DNA of 64,000 bases from Methanobrevibacter sp. (lineage in GTDB: Archaea; Methanobacteriota; Methanobacteria; Methanobacteriales; Methanobacteriaceae): assembly GCF_030539665.1 (NCBI RefSeq), contig NZ_JAUNXR010000003.1, positions 184,326 to 248,325 of the forward strand, written 5' to 3'. Below, in pieces: positions 55,656 to 64,000 of the stretch. A program made the translations under genes and the position numbers. Numbering within the stretch: the first letter of the stretch is position 1; the number at the start of each line of letters is the position of its first letter. The notes beneath the pieces are model-generated. The model saw nothing but the letters and a program-made list of their open reading frames with translations, was not told the DNA's origin and searched no databases.

Positions 55656-58600
55656 TTATTCTCCATCAATATATTCATTTAATGATTTAACTTTAATTTC
55701 ATTGTTTTGAACCGCTGCAATAGCGTTTAATGCAGCCCTTGCACCTGCAAGTGTGGTTACATATGGAATACCTAATTCAATAGCTAATCTTCTGATAATA
55801 TAACCATCCTGTGCAGACTGTTTTCCTTCAGATGTGTTGATGATTAAATCAATTTCTTTGTTTAAGATAGCTTCCTTAATATTAGGAGAGCCTTGAGAAA
55901 CCTTTTTGATTTTTTCTATGTTAACACTTGGAGCAGCGTCAGCAGTTCCACCAGTAGCTACTAATTCAAATCCTAATTCCTCTGCTTTTTCAGCAATAGG
56001 GAGGATTTTCTTCTTATCTGAATCTTTAACGCTTATGAATATTTTACCGGATTTTGGAAGATCCATTCCAGCAGCAAGCTGTGATTTGTAAAATGCCATT
56101 CCAAAGTTCTCGTCTATACCAATACTTTCCCCTGTAGATTTCATTTCAGGACCTAATACAGTATCGGATTCCGGAAGTTTCAAGAATGGGAAAACAGATT
56201 CCTTAACAGCCACATGGTCAATCTTGATTTCTTTAGTAAGTCCAAAGTCCTTAAGCTTGCTTCCAGTCATGATCCATGTTGCGATTTTTGCTAAAGGAAC
56301 TCCAATAGCTTTACTTACAAACGGAACTGTTCTACTTGCACGAGGATTTGCTTCAATGATGTAAACACGTTCCTCATCAAGTTTGACAGCATATTGAATA
56401 TTCATTAAACCTTTAACGTCCAATTCTAAAGCTAATTTTCTACTGCTTTCACGAATAGTATCTAAAATATGCTCAGGAATTGTTTGAGGAGGAATTACAC
56501 AAGCAGAATCTCCTGAATGAACACCTGCTTCTTCAATGTGTTCCATGATTCCTGCAATGAATACATCTTCACCATCACAAAGAATATCAACATCCAATTC
56601 AATTGCATCCTCCAAGAATTTATCTACAAGAATAGGGTGTTCTGGGGAAACTTTTACTGCTTCCTTCATATATTCTTCAAGTTCATTGTCATCGTAAACA
56701 ATTTCCATTGCTCTTCCACCAATTACATATGATGGACGCACAAGTACTGGATAAGTAATTCTTTGAGCAATTTCTTTTGCCTCTTCAAATGAGTTTGCAG
56801 TTCCATAAGGAGCTTGACGGATGTGAAGTTTCTCCAATAATTCTGCAAATAACTCCCTGTCCTCAACTCTGTCAATGCTTTCATATGGTGTTCCTAAAAT
56901 TTTAACACCTGCATTAGCCAATGGCACTGCTAAATTAATTGAAGTTTGACCTCCAAATTGAACGATTACCCCATCAGGGTTTTCTTGTTCAACAATACCC
57001 ATAACATCCTCAAATGTCAATGGTTCGAAGTAAAGTTTATCGGAAATGTCATAATCTGTACTTACAGTTTCAGGGTTGTTGTTTATTAATATAGTTTCAA
57101 TATCCTCTTCTTTTAAGGCAAGAGAAGAATGTACACAACAATAATCGAACTCGATACCCTGACCTATTCTAATAGGACCTGCTCCCAAAATGATGATTTT
57201 CTTTTTATTGCTTGGTTCTGCTTCATTACCAACATCATGACTGCTGTAATAATATGGTGTTTTTGCTTCAAATTCAGCAGCACAAGTATCTACCATCTTA
57301 TAGGAACGATTTACGTTATGAGTTTTGGTTAAGTTTTTAACATATTCCTCAGTTTGACCTACGAGATCAGCCAATCTCTTATTTGAGAATCCTAATTGTT
57401 TGGCTTTTCTTAAGAAGTCAGGATCATTGAGTTTTTCTTCTGTGACTTCATTTTCAAAGTCAACGATATTTTTAATCTTGTATAAGAACAATTCATCAAA
57501 TTTGGTGAGTTTTTGAAGTTCCTCAACACTCATACCATCTTTGAATGCTGAATAAATTTGGAAGAATCTTTCATCGGTCGGATTAGCCAAATCATCCTCG
57601 TCATATTCAACATATTCAAATCCTGTGAAGCCCATATCAAGAGATCTGATAGCTTTTTGGAATGCTTCCTCCATGGTTCTTCCAATTGCCATTACTTCTC
57701 CAGTTGCCTTCATTTGAACTCCAATTTTACGGTTAATGCCCCTGAACTTGTCAAATGGCCATCTTGGAATCTTTACAACAACATAGTCAATTGCCGGTTC
57801 AAATGAAGCAGGAGTCTCCTTAGTAATATCATTTTTAATTTCATCTAAAGTCATTCCAAGAGCTATTTTTGATGAGATTTTAGCAATTGGATAACCGGTA
57901 GCTTTAGATGCAAGAGCACTACTTCTACTTACCCTTGGATTTACTTCAATAACCTTATATTCACCTGTTTCAGGATTTACTGCAAATTGAATATTACATC
58001 CACCGCGAATACCGAGGTTTCTGATAATTTTGATTGAAGCGTCCCTCAATGCTTGTGAATCCTTGTCATTTAAATTTTGAGCTGGAGCTACAACAACACT
58101 TTCCCCTGTGTGAATACCCATTGGGTCAATGTTTTCCATACTACATACAATAATACAAGTATCGTCTTTATCCCTCATTACTTCATACTCGTATTCTTTC
58201 CATCCCAAAACAGATTCATCAATAAGAACTTGGTTAATGAAACTCATATCCAATCCATGGGTTGTAATTTCAACCAATTCTTCCTCATTATGAGCTACTC
58301 CACCACCAGTACCTCCCAAGGTGAATGCAGGCCTTACAATTACAGGATAACCAATGTCTTTTACAGCCTCAATAGCTTCTTCAACACTTTCTACAGCATG
58401 GCTTTTAGGAATTGGCTCGTTTAGTCTGTGCATGAAATTACTGAAAAGGTCACGATCTTCCACATCTTTAATTGTTTGAACATCAGACCCCAATACTTTA
58501 ATTCCATCCAATAAACCCAAATCTCCAAGGCCAGTAGCTATGTTTAATCCAGTTTGACCACCCATAGTTGGTAAAATTGCATCAACTTGTTCTTTTTCAA

Positions 58601-58832
58601 TGATTTGAGCTACAATTTCAGGAGTTAATGGTTCTGTATAAACTGTATCTGCCATATCCATATCAGTTTGAATAGTTGCAGGATTACTGTTTACAAGCAC
58701 GGTTTCAATTCCTTCTTCTCTAAGTGATTTACATGCTTGTGAACCGGAATAATCGAATTCTGCAGCTTGACCTATTTGGATAGGTCCAGAACCAATAATC
58801 AATACTTTTTTAATATCATTATCGACAGGCAT
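55656..58832 (-). CDS. carB: carbamoyl-phosphate synthase large subunit
   Basis: A 1058-residue CarB that makes carbamoyl phosphate from bicarbonate, ammonia and two ATP, for pyrimidines and arginine. It has the two ATP-grasp halves ([20 protein letters not shown] and [19 protein letters not shown] mark their starts), an oligomerisation domain between, and a C-terminal regulatory MGS-like domain. Its length is typical. It follows carA after about 37 bases. Confidence 0.97.
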   Translation of the reverse strand: MPVDNDIKKVLIIGSGPIQIGQAAEFDYSGSQACKSLREEGIETVLVNSNPATIQTDMDMADTVYTEPLTPEIVAQIIEKEQVDAILPTMGGQTGLNIATGLGDLGLLDGIKVLGSDVQTIKDVEDRDLFSNFMHRLNEPIPKSHAVESVEEAIEAVKDIGYPVIVRPAFTLGGTGGGVAHNEEELVEITTHGLDMSFINQVLIDESVLGWKEYEYEVMRDKDDTCIIVCSMENIDPMGIHTGESVVVAPAQNLNDKDSQALRDASIKIIRNLGIRGGCNIQFAVNPETGEYKVIEVNPRVSRSSALASKATGYPIAKISSKIALGMTLDEIKNDITKETPASFEPAIDYVVVKIPRWPFDKFRGINRKIGVQMKATGEVMAIGRTMEEAFQKAIRSLDMGFTGFEYVEYDEDDLANPTDERFFQIYSAFKDGMSVEELQKLTKFDELFLYKIKNIVDFENEVTEEKLNDPDFLRKAKQLGFSNKRLADLVGQTEEYVKNLTKTHNVNRSYKMVDTCAAEFEAKTPYYYSSHDVGNEAEPSNKKKIIILGAGPIRIGQGIEFDYCCVHSSLALKEEDIETILINNNPETVSTDYDISDKLYFEPLTFEDVMGIVEQENPDGVIVQFGGQTSINLAVPLANAGVKILGTPYESIDRVEDRELFAELLEKLHIRQAPYGTANSFEEAKEIAQRITYPVLVRPSYVIGGRAMEIVYDDNELEEYMKEAVKVSPEHPILVDKFLEDAIELDVDILCDGEDVFIAGIMEHIEEAGVHSGDSACVIPPQTIPEHILDTIRESSRKLALELDVKGLMNIQYAVKLDEERVYIIEANPRASRTVPFVSKAIGVPLAKIATWIMTGSKLKDFGLTKEIKIDHVAVKESVFPFLKLPESDTVLGPEMKSTGESIGIDENFGMAFYKSQLAAGMDLPKSGKIFISVKDSDKKKILPIAEKAEELGFELVATGGTADAAPSVNIEKIKKVSQGSPNIKEAILNKEIDLIINTSEGKQSAQDGYIIRRLAIELGIPYVTTLAGARAALNAIAAVQNNEIKVKSLNEYIDGE

Positions 58833-58869
58833 TTTAATCCTCTTAAGTTATTTTAATAAAATGGTAATT

Positions 58870-59952
58870 TTAATAATCATCCATCATTTGGTTAAATTCA
58901 TCAAATATGCTCCTTGTATCGTTAGGACCAGGACTAGCTTCAGGATGGTATTGAATGGTTTTTAAAGGCAATTCTTTATGAGATAAACCTTCAGGAGTAC
59001 CATCATTAAGGTTAATTTGTGATAATACAAGGTCAGTATCCTTAAGTGACTCTTTATCAACTGTAAAACCATGATTTTGAGAAGTTATAACCACCTTTCC
59101 AGTTTCCAAATCCTTAACTGGCTGATTAGCTCCTCTGTGTCCAAATTTCATTTTATAGGATTTTGCACCAAATGATTTAGCAATTAACTGTTGACCCATA
59201 CAAATTCCAAAGATTGGCAACCTATTGGATAATATTTTCATGGTTTCAATAGTTTCAGTTACCCTGTCAGGATTTCCAGGACCTGAAGTAATCATCAAAC
59301 CTTTAGGATCATAATCCAAGATTGTTTTGTAATCAGTGTCGTATGGGAATAAGACAACACCAATGTCCCTATCTAAAAAGTTTTGAATGATACTTTTCTT
59401 AACACCACAGTCAATTAGGGCAACTTTCTTGTCGTTGTCTTGACCAAATTCCTTGATTTCCTTGGTGGATACTAGCGGCACCAAATCCACTTCAGAAATG
59501 TGTGGCTGGCTTTTTGCCATTTCAATTAATTCCTCATCAGGAATATCCTCAGTAGTGATAACACTTTTCATTGACCCTTTTTCACGAATTTTAAGAGTTA
59601 AATCCCTTGTATCCACACCACTTATTCCAGGTACTTCAAATTCAGTTAAAAACTCATCTAAGGTTTTTGGAGATGAAAAATTAGAAACATGTTTACATAC
59701 TTCACGCACTACAAACCCTTCCACCTGGATTTTGTCAGATTGATACCATTCTTCACTAACACCATAATTACCTTCCAAAGGATATGTAGACATTAAAATT
59801 TCTCCTTTAAAGGATGGATCAGTTAAAGATTCAGTATAACCTCCCATACCAGTGGAAAAGACCAATTCACCAGTTTTAGTGGTTTCATAACCAAAACCTT
59901 CACCTTTAATAATAGTTCCGTCTTCTAAGACTAATTTAGCCTCTTTTACCAT
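58870..59952 (-). CDS. carA: carbamoyl-phosphate synthase small subunit
   Basis: A 360-residue glutaminase subunit that feeds ammonia to CarB. The class I amidotransferase domain shows the nucleophile in [17 protein letters not shown] and the histidine in [13 protein letters not shown]; the N-terminal domain starts [16 protein letters not shown]. It is upstream of carB on the minus strand and both form an operon. Confidence 0.97.
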   Translation of the reverse strand: MVKEAKLVLEDGTIIKGEGFGYETTKTGELVFSTGMGGYTESLTDPSFKGEILMSTYPLEGNYGVSEEWYQSDKIQVEGFVVREVCKHVSNFSSPKTLDEFLTEFEVPGISGVDTRDLTLKIREKGSMKSVITTEDIPDEELIEMAKSQPHISEVDLVPLVSTKEIKEFGQDNDKKVALIDCGVKKSIIQNFLDRDIGVVLFPYDTDYKTILDYDPKGLMITSGPGNPDRVTETIETMKILSNRLPIFGICMGQQLIAKSFGAKSYKMKFGHRGANQPVKDLETGKVVITSQNHGFTVDKESLKDTDLVLSQINLNDGTPEGLSHKELPLKTIQYHPEASPGPNDTRSIFDEFNQMMDDY

Positions 59953-60030
59953 TAAATCACCATTTAATAAAAAAATATATAATCTTCTATTCTTTAATAA
60001 TTATATTTTTTATATAATATTAAATTTTCT

Positions 60031-60696
60031 TTATTTTTGACCCCACAACACAGCATGAGTATAAAATTTAAACGGGACTCCCACCATATTACAACCTGAC
60101 TCTTTCAAACAGTCCAATTGATATTGTATGGAATCAGTATCATCAAATTTTCTTCTTTCATTGGCCTGTTCAAACTCTTCCAGGCTAACATTTTGTAAAA
60201 TCAAATCATCCACTTTCTTATAGAATAACCTTTCAACAGAATCATCCTCATCACAAACCAAATCTGCATTAATAAAGATTCCGCCATCATTTAATAGATT
60301 CACATATTTTTCATATAGAAACCCCTTTTCTTCCTGAGTTAAATGATGAATTGAAAGTGAAGACATTATAATGTCATATTCCCCATCAAATTCGGCAGTC
60401 AAATAATTTTCATTCCTATAGGAAATGTTAGGATTGTCTTTGAATCTTTCACGAGCAACATCCAACATGTTATCCGCCAAATCAATAAGCTCAACTTCAG
60501 CATTGGGATATTTTTTAAGAAGAAATTCTGTTAAAAGTCCTGTTCCAGCACCCAAATCCAAAACTTTTGGATTATCTCCTTCAAATGTCAATACATCAAC
60601 AGCAACCCCATAAAAATCATGGAAACCTGGAATCAGCCTTTCCCTTTCCCCATCATAATTTCTTGCATGCCTATCAAAAATATCACTAACGTTCAT
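60031..60696 (-). CDS. class I SAM-dependent methyltransferase
   Basis: A 221-residue methyltransferase with the SAM-binding motif VLDLGAGTGLLTEFLL and IIMSSLSIHHLTQEEKG as the post-motif region. The acceptor is not known. It begins directly at the end of nadC (60697), so it is translated with it, although a role in NAD metabolism is not implied by the sequence. Confidence 0.85.
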   Translation of the reverse strand: MNVSDIFDRHARNYDGERERLIPGFHDFYGVAVDVLTFEGDNPKVLDLGAGTGLLTEFLLKKYPNAEVELIDLADNMLDVARERFKDNPNISYRNENYLTAEFDGEYDIIMSSLSIHHLTQEEKGFLYEKYVNLLNDGGIFINADLVCDEDDSVERLFYKKVDDLILQNVSLEEFEQANERRKFDDTDSIQYQLDCLKESGCNMVGVPFKFYTHAVLWGQK

Positions 60697-61527
60697 TCAT
60701 TTATCCCCAAAATTTAAAGAAAAATTAAGACTTCTGGAAGAGTGAGTAATTCCGCCAACAGAAATAACATCAATATCCAAACAGGAATAATCCAAAATAT
60801 TATCTTCGTTAATTCCTCCGGAAACTTCAATTAAAGAATTTTGACGGATTCCCAAATCATCAAGATTGTTCAAAACCTCCTTGACTTCTTCAGGAGACAT
60901 GTTGTCCAGCATTACAATATCTGCATTATTCCTAACACATTCAATAGCATCATCCAATGATTCAACTTCAATTTCAATTTTCTTAGAAAAACTGACGTTT
61001 TCCTGAGCTTTTTTAAGAGTTTCCAAAGGAGTACCCACTGCCTTAATATGATTGTCTTTAATTAAGACCATATCGTCCAATGAAAATCTATGAGTATCTG
61101 CCCCACCAATATTCAAAGCTATTTTATCGAATTTGGCAAATGCAGGAGCTGTTTTTCTGGTTCCCGCAACTATAACATCATCATCTTCAACCAATTTAAC
61201 ATAAGAATTTGCAGATGTTGCAACGCCACTCATATGCATCAATAAGTTAAGAACGCTCCTTTCGGCTAAAAGAATGTCTAAGGCCCTTCCCTCAATATAA
61301 AAAAGCAGGTCCCCCTCATCAATTTCACTACCATCTTCCAAATTAAAAATAACATCAATATTCTTAAAATTAAGAATATCCTTAGCAAACTCCACACCTG
61401 CAAGAATACCCTTTTCTTTAGAAGTGATTTGGGCAATTACTACCTTATCATTATCAATAACTGCATTAGAAGTAATATCTCCAAATCCTTCGTCTTCAAG
61501 AATCATATATTCCAATATTCTATCCAT
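60697..61527 (-). CDS. nadC: nicotinate-nucleotide pyrophosphorylase
   Basis: A 276-residue quinolinate phosphoribosyltransferase that makes NaMN from quinolinate and PRPP in de novo NAD synthesis. It has LLMHMSGVATSANSYV, AGTRKTAPAFAKFDKIA, ADTHRFSLDDMVLIKDNHI and EIEVESLDDAIECV, the usual active-site stretches. The ATG follows GGAG. The companion genes nadX (43.6 kb) and nadA (63.3 kb) are also in this window. Confidence 0.96.
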   Translation of the reverse strand: MDRILEYMILEDEGFGDITSNAVIDNDKVVIAQITSKEKGILAGVEFAKDILNFKNIDVIFNLEDGSEIDEGDLLFYIEGRALDILLAERSVLNLLMHMSGVATSANSYVKLVEDDDVIVAGTRKTAPAFAKFDKIALNIGGADTHRFSLDDMVLIKDNHIKAVGTPLETLKKAQENVSFSKKIEIEVESLDDAIECVRNNADIVMLDNMSPEEVKEVLNNLDDLGIRQNSLIEVSGGINEDNILDYSCLDIDVISVGGITHSSRSLNFSLNFGDK

Positions 61528-61625
61528 TGAAATCTCTCCTAACCATCTATCTTAATATAAATTTAATTATAAAACTAATTAAATATATTTATTAAAATAA
61601 TGAAATTATTACATAGTGATTTAAA

Positions 61626-62519
61626 ATGGAAATTACATTTTTAGGAACATCATCTGCAGTCCATTCACAAAACCGTAGCCATCCCGCAATAGCTTTAAGA
61701 GCATTCGGGGAAGTGATGCTATTTGATTGTGGAGAATCGACTCAAAAACAATTGATTTACGCAAAGATAAGTCCAATGAAAATATCAAAAATATTTTTAA
61801 GTCACTTTCATGGAGATCATATTTTAGGCCTTCCAGGATTATTGCAATCAATGAATTTTAGAGGTAGAGAAAAGAGTTTATCCATTTATGGACCAAAAGG
61901 CCTTAACAAGTTAATGGATACCATAAAACAGTTGGGATTTTCAGAATTTGATTTCCCGATAGAAGTAATTGAAGTTGAAAATGGTACATTAATAGAAACC
62001 GACGATTACATTATAAAAGCCAAAAAAATGAAGCATAATGTAATCTCCTTTGCATATTCAATAACTGAAAAGAAAAAACCTAAATTTTTAAGAGAAAAGG
62101 CCATTGAACTTGGAGTTCCTGTAGGGCCATTATTTGGAAAGCTTCATAATGGTCATGAAATAGAAGTGGATGGAAAAATAATAAAGCCTGAGCAAGTGCT
62201 GGGAGAACCTAAAAAAGCTAAAAAAATAGTATACTCGGGAGATACAATCCCATGTAAAGAAATGATTGAATTTGCTGAAGGGGCCAATTTGTTAATACAT
62301 GAATCAACCTATACTCTTGAAGATAATGATAAGGCAATTCAAAATTTCCATTCAACCTCATCAGACGCAGCACAAATAGCTGCACAGGCCAATGTTGAAA
62401 AATTGATCCTGACTCATTTTAGCACACGTTACAAAGATACCAACGACATGATAAGCCAGGCAAGACAAGAATTTAAAAACAGCCATTTAGCAAAAGATCT
62501 AATGGTTGTAGACGTTTAG
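61626..62519 (+). CDS. rnz: ribonuclease Z
   Basis: A 297-residue metallo-beta-lactamase nuclease that trims tRNA 3' ends, needed because tRNA genes here lack the CCA. The HxHxDH metal motif is HFHGDH at residues 60-65; THFSTRY near the end supplies a later ligand and the exosite region lies between residues 150 and 200. It overlaps the mscS ribosome site. The ATG is not preceded by a strong ribosome site. Confidence 0.95.
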   Translation: MEITFLGTSSAVHSQNRSHPAIALRAFGEVMLFDCGESTQKQLIYAKISPMKISKIFLSHFHGDHILGLPGLLQSMNFRGREKSLSIYGPKGLNKLMDTIKQLGFSEFDFPIEVIEVENGTLIETDDYIIKAKKMKHNVISFAYSITEKKKPKFLREKAIELGVPVGPLFGKLHNGHEIEVDGKIIKPEQVLGEPKKAKKIVYSGDTIPCKEMIEFAEGANLLIHESTYTLEDNDKAIQNFHSTSSDAAQIAAQANVEKLILTHFSTRYKDTNDMISQARQEFKNSHLAKDLMVVDV

Positions 62520-62527
62520 TGATTACT

Positions 62528-63283
62528 ATGAACATCATTACAACAATACAGCCTTTTTTAAAAATAATACAGGCAATTATAATACTTATTCTAGCCTATA
62601 TCAGTATAAAAATAGTCTATTTTATTATAAACAAGTTGAAATTCTTTGAACAAAAGTTAACTCTCATTTATGCTTTCAAAGACTTGTCAAAATATATAAT
62701 TGCAGTCATTGCATTGATTTTGATATTTAACATATTTGGAATTGATTTGAAAGGAATATTCATAAGCATCGGAATCGTAGGTATTGCAATAAGTTTTGCT
62801 GCAAAAGACATCATTTCAAATTTCATGTCAGGATTTTTCCTAATAGCTGACAAAACCCTGGAAATTGGAGATGTGATGCAGATAAACAATCTAAAAGGAG
62901 AAGTTAAAAAAATAGGCCTTAGAAATACGGTTATTTTAACCGAAACTGGAGATACAATAATAATCCCAAATTCTTCGCTTTCAACAAATCCATACTCAAG
63001 ATTTAAAAAAGGAGAAATTGAGAAAGTAAGCTTGAACGTTACAGCACCATTAAATATTGATATCAGCGACTTTAAAAATGAAATAGAGGAAATCATCAAT
63101 AAAAACGAAGGCATTTTGAAAACTCCAAAACCCAAAATTGAATCAAAAGGCATTGATGAAAACGGAACGCTACTGAAAATAATGTTTTGGGTGAAAAATT
63201 TTAATAAAAAAGAAGATAATAAATTAATTATTACAAACCAAGTTAGAGAAATCATAAATAAAAAACTAGGTGATGACAATTAA
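62528..63283 (+). CDS. mscS: MscS family mechanosensitive channel
   Basis: A 251-residue small-conductance mechanosensitive channel that opens under hypo-osmotic stress. Three hydrophobic helices in residues 1-110, the third with the glycine-alanine pattern GIVGIAISFAAKDIISNFMS, then the beta domain with DVMQINNLKGEVKKIGLR and IIPNSSLSTNPYSRF. GTG at 62519 lies within the ribosome site, so ATG 62528 is preferred. It overlaps the start of nadA. Confidence 0.92.
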   Translation: MNIITTIQPFLKIIQAIIILILAYISIKIVYFIINKLKFFEQKLTLIYAFKDLSKYIIAVIALILIFNIFGIDLKGIFISIGIVGIAISFAAKDIISNFMSGFFLIADKTLEIGDVMQINNLKGEVKKIGLRNTVILTETGDTIIIPNSSLSTNPYSRFKKGEIEKVSLNVTAPLNIDISDFKNEIEEIINKNEGILKTPKPKIESKGIDENGTLLKIMFWVKNFNKKEDNKLIITNQVREIINKKLGDDN

Positions 63284-64000
63284 TTCAATACAAAAAGAAA
63301 TTGAACAGTTAAAAAAGGAAAAAAATGCAATTATCCTTGCACACAATTACCAGCCAAAAGAAATCCAGGAAATAGCTGATTTTCTAGGAGATTCCCTGGA
63401 ATTATGTATTAAAGCATCTGAAATCGAAGATAAGGATTTGGTAATCTTTTGTGGTGTAGATTTCATGGCAGAAACTGCATACATATTGAATCCTGATAAA
63501 AAAATAGTGATTCCAGATCTAGAGGCTGAATGTCCTATGGCAAATATGCTTCCTGAAAAAGAATTATTGGAAGCAATCGATAAACATCCTGACGCTGCTG
63601 TCGTATTATATGTGAACAGTATAGCAGAAGCCAAACAGCATGCAGACACATTATGTACCTCTGCAAATGCCGTGAAGGTTGTGGGAAGTTTAGATAATGA
63701 TAAAATATTATTCGGACCAGACACAAATCTAGGCCGCCATGTTGGAGAAAAACTCAATAAGGAAATTATTCCAGTCCCGGCAGGAGGACATTGTTACGTT
63801 CATAATGAATTAACAGTAGATGATGTTGAACTTAAAAGAAAAGAATATCCTAATGCAGAAATTATTTGTCATCCAGAATGTAAAATAGAAGTTCAACATG
63901 CATGTGATGCAGTATTATCCACTGGAGGAATGCTCAAATACATTGCTGAAAGCGATAACGATGAATTTGTTCTTGGAACTGAAGTAGACATGATTACAAG
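63279..64000 (+). CDS. nadA: quinolinate synthase, 3' partial
   Basis: The N-terminal 240 residues of NadA, a 4Fe-4S enzyme that condenses iminoaspartate and dihydroxyacetone phosphate to quinolinate. It runs off the right edge, so it has no stop. AIILAHNYQPKEIQEIADFL, FCGVDFMAETAYILNP and HPECKIEVQH are visible, with the first and second cluster cysteines. ATG 63273 lies inside GGTGAT; ATT 63279 is four bases after it and gives the start NSIQKEI. Overlaps the mscS end. Confidence 0.9.
   Translation, partial: MNSIQKEIEQLKKEKNAIILAHNYQPKEIQEIADFLGDSLELCIKASEIEDKDLVIFCGVDFMAETAYILNPDKKIVIPDLEAECPMANMLPEKELLEAIDKHPDAAVVLYVNSIAEAKQHADTLCTSANAVKVVGSLDNDKILFGPDTNLGRHVGEKLNKEIIPVPAGGHCYVHNELTVDDVELKRKEYPNAEIICHPECKIEVQHACDAVLSTGGMLKYIAESDNDEFVLGTEVDMIT

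Noticed and set aside
1-64000. CRISPR array or insertion sequence
   Set aside because: No evenly spaced direct repeats, transposase genes or terminal inverted repeats were seen in any gap between genes.

Overview
The window is a stretch of the chromosome of a methanogenic archaeon of the order Methanobacteriales, most likely the genus Methanobrevibacter. Supporting this are low G+C DNA, archaeal information-processing genes (TFB, Gar1, DnaG-type primase, TiaS, Thg1), a nine-gene A1Ao ATP synthase operon, a MurT/GatD pair as found near pseudomurein genes, the YcaO/TfuA pair that thioamidates methyl-coenzyme M reductase, and Shine-Dalgarno sites of the form GGTGAT followed four bases later by the start codon. 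The genus is inferred from gene content and style; no 16S gene is present.

Layout. 1-5562: end of an aquaporin, a MarR-MATE efflux pair, UMP kinase, a bacterial-looking TatD nuclease, a small zinc-ribbon membrane protein and two YbjQ-domain genes. 5589-9493: TauE-type exporter, unknown membrane protein, and a two-domain glycosyltransferase. 9519-11656 (minus): TFB, Gar1, RraA-like protein. A 453-base gene-free AT-rich stretch precedes dnaG. 12110-18856 (plus): primase, XerA recombinase, MurT/GatD, BioY, a cysteine-rich DUF1284 protein, tRNA-Gln and an ATP-grasp enzyme. 18839-27927 (minus): ATP synthase genes H-I-K-E-C-F-A-B-D, ending with an unlisted 49-residue membrane protein. 28821-36517 (minus): the most unusual region, an apparent nine-gene operon joining a two-part DUF3100-like membrane protein, an MmgE/PrpD protein, a U32-like TIM-barrel protein, a lone fumarase alpha subunit, a CDF-type transporter with extra domains, a short citrate synthase-like enzyme, a nitroreductase and a small membrane protein. 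36722-44836: TiaS, a COG1395 regulator with a cysteine-rich partner, a TIM-barrel/YbjQ pair, SerA, JAMM protease, Thg1, aspartate dehydrogenase and a PRC-barrel protein. 45070-55645: tRNA-binding protein, aldehyde dehydrogenase, pilin and TadC, M24 peptidase, M50 protease with YcaO and TfuA, CBS and Usp proteins, amidohydrolase. 55656-64000: CarB, CarA, methyltransferase, NadC, RNase Z, MscS and the start of NadA.

How the genes work together. De novo NAD synthesis is nearly complete here but scattered (NadX, NadC, NadA). Pyrimidine synthesis is represented by CarA, CarB and PyrH. The ATP synthase rotor subunit carries sodium-ligand residues in both hairpins, so the enzyme is probably Na+-coupled. 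The 28.8-36.5 kb operon looks like an uptake and breakdown route for a tricarboxylate- or dicarboxylate-like compound, but its substrate is unknown.

A recurring oddity is gene starts where ATT sits exactly where ATG would be expected after the Shine-Dalgarno site, seen at up to six genes.
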